From: Opitutales bacterium
GTDB taxonomy: Bacteria; Verrucomicrobiota; Verrucomicrobiia; Opitutales; UBA953
Assembly: GCA_016463705.1 (NCBI GenBank)
Contig: JAEMQU010000009.1
Location: forward strand, 34,648-69,190
Direction of reading: 5' to 3'
Length of the DNA: 34,543 nt
In this document: one piece after another, positions 23,779 through 30,865 of the stretch
Numbering within the stretch: the first letter of the stretch is position 1
How the letters are laid out: every line of letters begins with the position of its first letter
The notes under the pieces: model-generated
Seen by the model: the letters and a program-made list of their open reading frames with translations, nothing else
Databases searched by the model: none
Told to the model about the DNA's origin: nothing
Position numbers and translations under genes: made by a program

Positions 23779-24759
23779 CTACCTTTTGCTCCATTCAAGC
23801 ATGCGTTGAAGGGGGATTTCCGCTGCCGCTCGAATTTTTTCATCTAAAATAATCTCAGGTTTTCCGCTGATGAGGCAGTCGCGAACCTTCTCCAAGGTAT
23901 TCATTTTCATGAAGCGACAGTCATTGCACGAACAACGATCGGTGGGTGCAGCGATAAATGTTTTATGAGGAACTTCTCGGCGTAGTCGGTGAATCATGCC
24001 GGATTCCGTAGTAATGATCAGGGTATCCGCCGTTTGTTTTTTGCACCAATCTACCATGAGTTCGGTGGAGCAAACCATGTCAGCAATATCACGAACCGCT
24101 TCAGTGCATTCAGGGTGTGCCACCACGGGTGCATTGGGGTGCTCAGCTTTAGCCCGTAACAAGGCTGCGGGTGTGAACTGAACGTGGGCGTAGCAATTAC
24201 CCGGCCATAATTGCATCGCGCGACCGGTTTTACTGGAGACCCAACTTCCTAAATTTTGATCGGGCACAAAAAGAATCGGGCGGTCTGCCGGAACTTGTTC
24301 CACAATCTTACTCGCGTTGCCACTCGTCACAATCACATCGCTCAGAGCTTTAACGGCCGCACTGCAATTAATATAGGCGACGACATAGAGATTCGGTTGT
24401 GCTGCTTTGACCGCTGCTAATTTTTCGGCCGAACATGAATCCGCCAACGAGCATCCCGCATCCATGTCGGGTAATAAAACACGTCGCGTTGGATTAACGA
24501 TTTTGGCCGTTTCGGCCATAAAATGCACCCCGCAGAACACGATAGTCGAATTTTGTGCGGCCGCTGCTTTGTAGGCTAAACCCAAGGAATCTCCTACATA
24601 ATCAGCGACGACTTGAATGTCTTCGCATTGATAATTATGGGCGAGGATGATGGCGTCTTTCTCTTTTTTTAATTTTAAGACTTCGCGTTGTAAGTCGGTT
24701 TGTACACTGCCGCCCTGAGGGAGTGGGGGAAAAACGCTGCCGGTGGGAAAGGATTTCAT
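23779..24759 (-). CDS. nadA: Quinolinate synthase
   Basis: NadA condenses iminoaspartate with dihydroxyacetone phosphate to make quinolinate, the NAD precursor, using a 4Fe-4S cluster. The 326-residue form from ATG 24759 shows ILAHNYQCEDIQVVADYVGDS (positions 38-58), FCGVHFMAETAKI, LLPDMDAGCSLADSC, INCSAAVKA, FVPDQNLGSWV, HPECTEAV and the C-rich CSCNDCRFMKMN, so the cluster-binding cysteines are available. The start overlaps the stop of the Fur-type gene as ATGA, giving translational coupling. A TTG nine codons further upstream would extend it, but the ATG is the better choice. nadB and nadC are not present. Confidence 0.95.
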   Translation of the reverse strand: MKSFPTGSVFPPLPQGGSVQTDLQREVLKLKKEKDAIILAHNYQCEDIQVVADYVGDSLGLAYKAAAAQNSTIVFCGVHFMAETAKIVNPTRRVLLPDMDAGCSLADSCSAEKLAAVKAAQPNLYVVAYINCSAAVKALSDVIVTSGNASKIVEQVPADRPILFVPDQNLGSWVSSKTGRAMQLWPGNCYAHVQFTPAALLRAKAEHPNAPVVAHPECTEAVRDIADMVCSTELMVDWCKKQTADTLIITTESGMIHRLRREVPHKTFIAAPTDRCSCNDCRFMKMNTLEKVRDCLISGKPEIILDEKIRAAAEIPLQRMLEWSKR

Positions 24760-25229
24760 GAGCGAGGAGATTTTCTTTTTTGGCAAGATTCGCAGAGTGC
24801 GTTCACTTGGAGTTTTTGGGAAATAGGTTTCATGCCATGCTTCGCTGCCACCGCTTTACCATACCACTCCATAAAGGGTGCTTCGACTTCTAAAATCGTA
24901 TCACAGCTTTCGCAGATTAGTTGTGCCCGAAAATTGGCGCCGCCTGTTTCGGTTAAATAATATTTGTGATCGCGACCCACATCGACTTCACGAATCACAT
25001 TACTGCCAATGAGCAAGGGGAGGGCGCGATAAATCGTCGCTCTCGAAACGGTCCGATCAATCGAGCGTGCTTTTTTTAATAATTCCTCGGCGGTGTAGTG
25101 ACCACTCAAGCTTCTCGCTGCGTCAAAAACGGCCATTCTCTGGCGGGTCCCCCGCAAGCCCTTATTGGCAATGTAAGCCCGGAAGGCGTTAGATTGCTCG
25201 ACGGAATCGCTGGTGGGGGGCTTAGGCAT
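24756..25229 (-). CDS. Fur-family metal-responsive repressor
   Basis: This 157-residue Fur-type regulator has the winged-helix DNA-binding region (KGLRGTRQRMAVFDAARSLSG, then TVSRATIYRALPLLIGSNVI), a hinge with HKYYLTETGG and two zinc-type CxxC pairs, CESCD and CESCQ. Fur, PerR and Zur cannot be told apart by eye. The usual His-rich metal segment is reduced: the HHDH-like stretch is GGANFRAQLICESC, so sensing may be altered. The ATG at 25229 gives the normal length; upstream in-frame ATGs (25274, 25286, 25292) would add up to 21 residues, but they overlap the likely promoter of the DAHP synthase gene. It is coupled to nadA, an unusual link to NAD synthesis. Confidence 0.85.
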   Translation of the reverse strand: MPKPPTSDSVEQSNAFRAYIANKGLRGTRQRMAVFDAARSLSGHYTAEELLKKARSIDRTVSRATIYRALPLLIGSNVIREVDVGRDHKYYLTETGGANFRAQLICESCDTILEVEAPFMEWYGKAVAAKHGMKPISQKLQVNALCESCQKRKSPRS

Positions 25230-25285
25230 GCTGACTTGAGACACTTTTGATACTAAAAGCCGTTTCGTCAACATGGGACGATTCA

Positions 25286-25314
25286 TTGACATAAGGCTTG
25301 AGGTATCGTTGATT
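25286..25314 (+). promoter_or_regulatory. Possible promoter of the DAHP synthase gene
   Basis: A perfect TTGACA (25286-25291) is followed after 17 bp by TTGATT (25309-25314), which matches the -10 box at only three of six positions. The predicted start would leave a leader of about 25 nt before the ATG at 25347. Confidence 0.35.
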
Positions 25315-25346
25315 TAACCCCTTTTTCATTAAGAAAGAACATTCCT

Positions 25347-26417
25347 ATGTTCCACAATACGGACGATTTACGCATTCGCAGCCGCCTCCCTTTGCTGCCC
25401 CCCGCAACCTTATTACAGGAATTGCGCCCGACGGAACATGCCACCGAGGTGGTAGCCAGCGCCCGCAAAGATATCTCCTCAATTTTATCGGGTAAGGACG
25501 ACCGCCTTCTAGTCATTGTCGGACCCTGCTCCGTGCACGACCCCAAGGCCGCTATGCAGTACGCCGAGCTTTTACTCAAAGAGTCCAAGAAGTATAGCCA
25601 AGAACTCTTAATCGTGATGCGCGTTTATTTCGAAAAGCCACGAACCACCGTCGGCTGGAAGGGTTTAATCAATGACCCCGAAATCGACGGTTCCTTCAAA
25701 ATTAATGACGGCCTTCGCTTAGGTCGCAGAGTTTTATCCGATATCGCAAACCTCGGCCTGGCTTCAGCGAGCGAGTTTCTCGATCCGATCACTCCGCAGT
25801 ACTTAGCAGACTTAGTTGCTTACGGTGCCATCGGCGCTCGCACGACCGAAAGTCAAATCCACCGTGAGTTGGCCTCTGGTCTCTCAATGCCGGTTGGATT
25901 TAAAAACGGAACCGATGGTTCTATCCAGGTCGCTGTCGACGCTTGTTTGTCTGCACGTTCGTCTCACTGGTTCCCTTCGGTCACCAAAGAGGGTGCTGTC
26001 GCTATTTTTGAAACTTCAGGAAACCCTGATGCCCACGTGATATTACGCGGTGGCTCAAGCACGGGTCCTAATTATGGTTCCGAATTTGTGACCGATGCGG
26101 AAACACGTTTACAGAAGGCTGGAATCACTACCCGTATCGTCATCGATTGCTCACACGGTAACAGCTCAAAGGATCATCGTCGCCAATCCGTCGTCGCTGC
26201 CGATATCGCTGAACAGGTTTCACGTGGCAGTAAAATTATTGGTGGAGTGATGATTGAAAGTCACCTCGTCGAAGGTCGCCAAGATTGGAAAGGTCATGCC
26301 GCTTCCACCTACGGCTGCAGCATCACCGACGCTTGTATTTCTTTTGAGCAAACCATGCCCATCCTCGAACAACTTTCAGATGCCGTTCGACATCGTCGCG
26401 CTTTAGTTAAAGTCTAA
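25347..26417 (+). CDS. 3-deoxy-7-phosphoheptulonate (DAHP) synthase, class I AroG/AroF type
   Basis: This enzyme joins phosphoenolpyruvate and erythrose 4-phosphate, the first step of the shikimate pathway. The 356-residue protein has the AroFGH-type opening, LLVIVGPCSVHDPKAAMQYA (positions 54-73), VMRVYFEKPRTTVGWKGLINDP with the PEP-binding region, GARTTESQIHRELASG, VGFKNGTDG, ILRGG, DCSHGNSSKDH, GVMIESHLVEG and the late YGCSITDACI. Metal ligands (Cys in GPCS, His in DCSHGN, Glu in MIES, Asp in ITDA) are all present. Which of Phe, Tyr or Trp inhibits it cannot be read. It is followed 15 bp later by an Lrp-type regulator and an aminotransferase, suggesting an aromatic amino-acid operon. Confidence 0.93.
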   Translation: MFHNTDDLRIRSRLPLLPPATLLQELRPTEHATEVVASARKDISSILSGKDDRLLVIVGPCSVHDPKAAMQYAELLLKESKKYSQELLIVMRVYFEKPRTTVGWKGLINDPEIDGSFKINDGLRLGRRVLSDIANLGLASASEFLDPITPQYLADLVAYGAIGARTTESQIHRELASGLSMPVGFKNGTDGSIQVAVDACLSARSSHWFPSVTKEGAVAIFETSGNPDAHVILRGGSSTGPNYGSEFVTDAETRLQKAGITTRIVIDCSHGNSSKDHRRQSVVAADIAEQVSRGSKIIGGVMIESHLVEGRQDWKGHAASTYGCSITDACISFEQTMPILEQLSDAVRHRRALVKV

Positions 26418-26432
26418 TTTCTCGTCACCACT

Positions 26433-26915
26433 ATGAACAACGTCCTAAAATTACTCCTCGAGGGTGAACCTCTCGACACGGCACAAATCGGAAAGATTTT
26501 GAATCTCGGTCAAGCAGCCGTGGAGTCCCAGTTGGCTGACTTGCGTAAGCAGGGCGTCCTTCTCGGATGGCGCGCTGTCCTCAATCCTAGTTTCGAAGCG
26601 GAACGTCGCGTACGTGCCGTGATTGAAATTAAAATCCAAACTCAAGGTACCGGTGGATTCGATGGAATCGCCGAGCGCATCAGCCAATTTGAACAAGTGG
26701 AAAGCTGTTACCTGATGTCGGGTGGCTACGATTTACTCGTCGTGGTGACGGCGGATAATCTCTACAAAGTGGCTGGCTTCGTGCACGAACGCCTCGCTCG
26801 AATCGATGGCGTGCAGGGCACCTCAACGCACTTCTTCTTACGTGCTTATAAAAAAGATGGCTTCGTTATTACGGATAGCGGCGCCCATCGCGATCAACCC
26901 TCCGTCAGTCCCTAA
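26433..26915 (+). CDS. Lrp/AsnC-family transcriptional regulator
   Basis: The 160-residue protein has an N-terminal helix-turn-helix (residues 14-45, LDTAQIGKILNLGQAAVESQ and LRKQGVLLGWRAVLNP after it) and a C-terminal RAM effector-binding domain (RVRAVIEIKIQTQG to VESCYLMSGGYDLLVVV and VQGTSTHFFLRAYKKDG). Lrp-type proteins sense amino acids. The N-terminal helix region departs from the typical D-x-x-D-x-x-I-L start. It lies between DAHP synthase (15 bp before) and an aminotransferase (10 bp after), so it probably controls this operon in response to an amino acid, perhaps an aromatic one. This is inference from context. Confidence 0.85.
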   Translation: MNNVLKLLLEGEPLDTAQIGKILNLGQAAVESQLADLRKQGVLLGWRAVLNPSFEAERRVRAVIEIKIQTQGTGGFDGIAERISQFEQVESCYLMSGGYDLLVVVTADNLYKVAGFVHERLARIDGVQGTSTHFFLRAYKKDGFVITDSGAHRDQPSVSP

Positions 26916-26925
26916 TCTTTAACTC

Positions 26926-28104
26926 ATGGATGAATCTGGTCGATTTGTGGCGCGCCATGTAGCGTCACTTCCCAAATCCGGTATCCGAGATTTCTTCGCG
27001 ATTGTGTCTAAAATGAAAGACGCCGTCTCGCTCGGTATTGGTGAGCCAGATTTCATTACGCCTTTTCACGTTCGTGAAGCGGCCATGGCTGCTTTAGAAA
27101 AAGGTCGCACCTCCTACACGGATAACCGCGGTACTCTCCAGTTGCGTGAAGAGATTTCTCGTTACGTCGAAAAATACTACGGCCCAACCTACAATCCTGA
27201 AAGTGAAATCTTGGTCACCGTTGGCGTTTCCGAAGCTCTCGATATTATGCTTCGCGCCACCCTCAATCCTGGTGACAAAGTACTCTATCACGAGCCTTGC
27301 TACGTTTCCTACGCGCCGAGTGTTACGCTTTGTCACGCTATACCGATTCCGATTAAAACTACGTCGAAGGATCAATTCGCTCTCGATCCAGTTGCTTTAC
27401 GGGCTGCTTGGGAACCAGGTTGCAAAATTTTAATTCTGAATTTTCCAACGAACCCCACCGGCGGAACTGCTGACCGTAAGAAGTTGGAAGAGATCGCGAA
27501 ATTTGCGATTGAGAAAGATCTGCTTGTGGCGTCCGACGAAATTTATTCGGAACTCACTTTCGAAGGTGACCACGTCTCCATCGCTTCGTTGCCGGGTATG
27601 CGCGAACGCACAGTCTTTTTACACGGATTCTCCAAAGCTTTTGCGATGACTGGTTTCCGTATTGGTTATGCTTGTGGTCCTGCTTCGGTGATCGATGGCA
27701 TGCTCAAAGTGCATCAATACAGCATCATGTGCGCTCCGATTATCAGCCAAGAAGCGGCGGTCGAAGCTTTACGTAATGGACGCGACTCCATGTTGCACAT
27801 GCGCGAAAAATATCGTGAACGTCGCGACTTCATTGTCCGTCGCTTTAATGAGCTAGGCTTAAAGTGCCACTTACCTCGCGGTGCTTTCTACGCTTTTCCT
27901 GATATCACCAGCACGGGATTAGATTCGATGACCTTTGCCTCCAAACTTCTGGAAGCACAGAAGGTGGCGATGGTCCCGGGAACGGCTTTCGGCGAAGCAG
28001 GCGCAGGTTACTGTCGTGCCTCCTTCTCGACGAGTTATGAGCGTATCCATGAAGCGGGCGAACGGATTGCACGCTTCCTCGATACCTTGCCCAGTCGAAA
28101 GTAA
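26926..28104 (+). CDS. Class I/II aminotransferase (PLP-dependent), PatA/aspartate-type
   Basis: The 392-residue fold-type I enzyme shows SLGIGEPDFITP near residue 35, TSYTDNRGTLQLREEI, NFPTNPTGG (172-180), DEIYSEL (204-210), the PLP lysine K237 in HGFSKAFAMTGFRIGY, and the substrate Arg in CRASFSTSYE. Relatives include aspartate, aromatic and N-acetyl-diaminopimelate aminotransferases; sequence alone does not decide. Its place directly after an Lrp-type regulator and close to DAHP synthase favours aromatic amino-acid transamination. This regulator-aminotransferase pairing occurs widely. Start ATG at 26926, 10 bp after the previous stop. Confidence 0.85.
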   Translation: MDESGRFVARHVASLPKSGIRDFFAIVSKMKDAVSLGIGEPDFITPFHVREAAMAALEKGRTSYTDNRGTLQLREEISRYVEKYYGPTYNPESEILVTVGVSEALDIMLRATLNPGDKVLYHEPCYVSYAPSVTLCHAIPIPIKTTSKDQFALDPVALRAAWEPGCKILILNFPTNPTGGTADRKKLEEIAKFAIEKDLLVASDEIYSELTFEGDHVSIASLPGMRERTVFLHGFSKAFAMTGFRIGYACGPASVIDGMLKVHQYSIMCAPIISQEAAVEALRNGRDSMLHMREKYRERRDFIVRRFNELGLKCHLPRGAFYAFPDITSTGLDSMTFASKLLEAQKVAMVPGTAFGEAGAGYCRASFSTSYERIHEAGERIARFLDTLPSRK

Positions 28105-28149
28105 GCATCCTCGCTTGCTAACGGCTCGTAACACTTCGATTGTACAACG

Positions 28150-29799
28150 ATGGAACGGAATACAGAATTATCTCGAGCAGTTGCGATTGTGGGCCGTCCC
28201 AATGTCGGTAAAAGTCGTCTGTTTAACGCGCTCGTTGGTCGACGTATTTCCATTGTCCATGACCAACCGGGAGTAACGCGCGATTTAATCACCACTGAAA
28301 TTTCGGAAGGTCGCTACACTTTGATGGATACGGGTGGTATTGGTTTATATAAAGCTAACCTTACACCTAAAGTCATTGCCGAGGCCGTTGAAGAGCAGGT
28401 CGATTTCGCCCTCGCTGCCGCGAGTTTAGTTTTATTAGTCGTCGATATTACCGAAGGCTGTGCGCCACTGGATATCGAAGTCGCTGCCAAATTACGTCAG
28501 GCCGGAAAAAATGTCATCATCATTGCGAACAAGGCAGACACTCCCGAACGCGAAGTAAACATCGACGATTTTTATACTCTAGGCTTTGGTGATCCTCTTT
28601 TAATTTCGGCCGAACACGGTCGCGGTATTCCTCAATTAAGAACTCTCATCCTTAAAAAGATTGGTCCGGCACCCGTTACGCCCAGCACCGAAACTTCTCA
28701 CCCCATTCGTTTAGCTTTAGCTGGTCGACCGAATGTCGGAAAAAGTTCGATGGGTAATCGTCTCATGGGCAGCGAGCGTTTAATCGTGAGCGAGATTGCT
28801 GGTACCACGCGCGATCCTGTGCGTTCACGTTTGATGCGTGTTAAATCCGATGGATCCAAAACGGAATTTGCCTTGGTCGATACGGCCGGACGCCGCACCG
28901 CCAATAAACGCGATACCTTAGATTTCTTTTCGCAAATTCGTTCTGACGAAATTTTAGCGGATACAGATGTTGTATTTTTAGTATTAGATGCGCAACAGGG
29001 TGTCACGCGTATCGACAAACAGCTCGCGGGTGAACTGGCTTTGATTGGTTGTGGTATCGTGGTCGTGGTTAATAAATGGGATTTAGCGAAGGCTGCTTTT
29101 CGGGCCGATGCGATCAGTGGGTATGATGACGAAGAAGAGTTTCGTTCCAAATTCCGCACCGCTGTTCGTCGCGAACTTTTCTTTTTACCTGATTCACCTA
29201 TTTTATTCGTATCGGCCAAAACGGGTCTCCGTGCAGAAGATCTTTTAGATGCTGCCGAAGGTGTATTTATTCGTGCAGGGGCAACGATCCCAACGGGTAA
29301 GATAAATCGTATCATTCAAGATCTCATGATCAAACGCCCCCCACGCATGGTGTCGGGTCGTCGTTTCAAATGTTATTACGTCACACAAGTTTCCAAACGT
29401 CCGATTCGTTTTAGATTATTCTGTAATTCGGAAGAGAGATTAGAAGATGCCTATCAGCGTTATCTCGTTAAGGGCGTGCATGAGAATTTTGATTTATCAG
29501 GTGTCCCTGTCTTCCTGGATGTTGTGGGCAAACCTAAGCAGGAAGGTCGCAAGTATTTCGCACCTCCAGGTACCCGTCCTGACTCTGCTGCTGGCTCTAG
29601 CGAATCCACTCCGCGACATATTGAGAAGCCCAGTGCTTTAAGTTCTGGGCCTCGCTTAGGTAAGGCGAAGTCGGGCAGCAAGCCACGCACAGGTAAGCCC
29701 GGCAGTAAGCCTGGCAGCAAGTCGGGCAAGAAAGCTTTTACGCGTTGGGACAAGCCTCGTTCGCTTAAAGGCCGTGCTGCTCGCCAAGCACGAAAATAA
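28150..29799 (+). CDS. der: GTPase Der (EngA), ribosome assembly
   Basis: Der is the double-GTPase needed for 50S subunit maturation. The 549-residue protein has two G domains, each with GRPNVGKS (15-22 and 192-199), DTGG (60-63) and DTAG (244-247) switch-II motifs, and NKAD (127-130) and NKWD (308-311), then a KH-like domain with RFKCYYVTQVSKRPIRF. It is about 60-100 residues longer than usual because of a C-terminal tail from residue 470 onward, rich in Gly, Ser, Lys and Pro and highly basic at the end (SLKGRAARQARK). Such a tail probably contacts rRNA. It follows the aminotransferase by 45 bp and precedes fmt by 14 bp. Confidence 0.95.
   Translation: MERNTELSRAVAIVGRPNVGKSRLFNALVGRRISIVHDQPGVTRDLITTEISEGRYTLMDTGGIGLYKANLTPKVIAEAVEEQVDFALAAASLVLLVVDITEGCAPLDIEVAAKLRQAGKNVIIIANKADTPEREVNIDDFYTLGFGDPLLISAEHGRGIPQLRTLILKKIGPAPVTPSTETSHPIRLALAGRPNVGKSSMGNRLMGSERLIVSEIAGTTRDPVRSRLMRVKSDGSKTEFALVDTAGRRTANKRDTLDFFSQIRSDEILADTDVVFLVLDAQQGVTRIDKQLAGELALIGCGIVVVVNKWDLAKAAFRADAISGYDDEEEFRSKFRTAVRRELFFLPDSPILFVSAKTGLRAEDLLDAAEGVFIRAGATIPTGKINRIIQDLMIKRPPRMVSGRRFKCYYVTQVSKRPIRFRLFCNSEERLEDAYQRYLVKGVHENFDLSGVPVFLDVVGKPKQEGRKYFAPPGTRPDSAAGSSESTPRHIEKPSALSSGPRLGKAKSGSKPRTGKPGSKPGSKSGKKAFTRWDKPRSLKGRAARQARK
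29671..29730 (+). repeat. Degenerate short tandem repeat in the der tail
   Basis: The coding sequence repeats a GGCAGCAAG-like unit (encoding GSK) four times with P, R or T between, giving GSKPRTGKPGSKPGSKSGK. It encodes a low-complexity basic linker and may vary in copy number between strains. Confidence 0.6.
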
Positions 29800-29813
29800 A
29801 ACTTTAATTAACC

Positions 29814-30827
29814 ATGTCGGTCGCACCTTCCCAGTCACGCTTCCGGATCATCCTGCTTGGTTCAGATGAAATTGCGCTTCCGTTATTTGCGGCCGTGCAT
29901 GCCTCCCAAAATATTGATGTAGTCGCGGTCTATACTCAACCCGATCGACCCGCTGGGCGCGGCCAGGAAATTAAATCAAATCCAGTGGCATTATGGGCTA
30001 AAGAAAACGGATTAAAATTATTACAGCCCGAGCGACTTGCGGAAATCGATGCTCAACAACTGAAGGATTTACACGTCGATATGGGAGTAGTGATGGCCTA
30101 CGGACAAATATTGAAAGACGATTTTTTAGCCGCCACCCGTCTAGGCTTCATTAATTTTCATGGTTCACTTTTACCCGTATTAAGAGGGGCAACGCCGGTT
30201 GAGTCTGCGTTAGCGCTCGGTTTTAAATCTACGGGAATTTCGGTTCAACATGTCGTTCGAAAACTTGATGCTGGTCCGCTCTATGCTTCGAGTGAATTAA
30301 CGATTTTACCGGATGAGGGTAGGGCCGCGTTACGTCAGCGCTTGGGCAAAACGGCGGCAGAACTTTCTCATAATTTTCTAGATAAAATTCTTAATCAACA
30401 AATCAAACCTCAGCCACAGGACGAATCATTAGTGACTTATACTCGACGATTGGATCGCCCAGACAGTGCATTAGATTTTAATACTCCTGCGGCAGAAATC
30501 GTAGGCCGGGTGCGTGCTTTAGAAGGCTGGCCGGGTTCCACCTTTCCGCTGGGTGATTTAATCATCAAAGTCGGTTCAGCTTCTTTATTAACCGAAGAGC
30601 ATACCCTGACACCTGGAACCGTCACACAGGCGGACAAGCAAGGTTTGAAAGTCGCGTGCGGAAATGGATTTTGTTTATTCACGACTTTGCAACGTCCCGG
30701 TGGGAGAATGTTACCGGTAGGTGAGTTTCTGGCTGGTTGTCCGATTGCTCAAGGCGCCGTGATTGAATCACTTTCCATGCCGCCTTTGGTTTCGTCGCAG
30801 CCATTTCCGAGAGTAAAGAAGTCTTAA
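29814..30827 (+). CDS. fmt: Methionyl-tRNA formyltransferase
   Basis: Fmt formylates the initiator Met-tRNA. The 337-residue protein shows IILLGSDEIALPLF at the start, VYTQPDRPAGRGQEIKSNPV, MGVVMAYGQIL, the catalytic INFHGSLLPVLRGATPVESAL (Asn, His and the following Ser), HVVRKLDAGPLY with the catalytic Asp, and a C-terminal OB domain with VRALEGWPGSTF. In most homologues the catalytic segment reads N-x-H-A-S-L-L-P; Gly for Ala is tolerated. It is 14 bp after der. The usual partner def is not next to it. The C-terminal residues SSQPFPRVKKS are not conserved. Confidence 0.94.
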   Translation: MSVAPSQSRFRIILLGSDEIALPLFAAVHASQNIDVVAVYTQPDRPAGRGQEIKSNPVALWAKENGLKLLQPERLAEIDAQQLKDLHVDMGVVMAYGQILKDDFLAATRLGFINFHGSLLPVLRGATPVESALALGFKSTGISVQHVVRKLDAGPLYASSELTILPDEGRAALRQRLGKTAAELSHNFLDKILNQQIKPQPQDESLVTYTRRLDRPDSALDFNTPAAEIVGRVRALEGWPGSTFPLGDLIIKVGSASLLTEEHTLTPGTVTQADKQGLKVACGNGFCLFTTLQRPGGRMLPVGEFLAGCPIAQGAVIESLSMPPLVSSQPFPRVKKS

Positions 30828-30865
30828 TCGCTTGATTTGCTCGCCCGCCTAAGGTGTCATAGCGC

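Noticed and set aside
28698-29315. 205-codon open frame on the minus strand within der
   Set aside because: It mirrors the conserved GTPase domains of der, is rich in Ser, Arg and Pro as expected for a shadow frame, and has no domain of its own.
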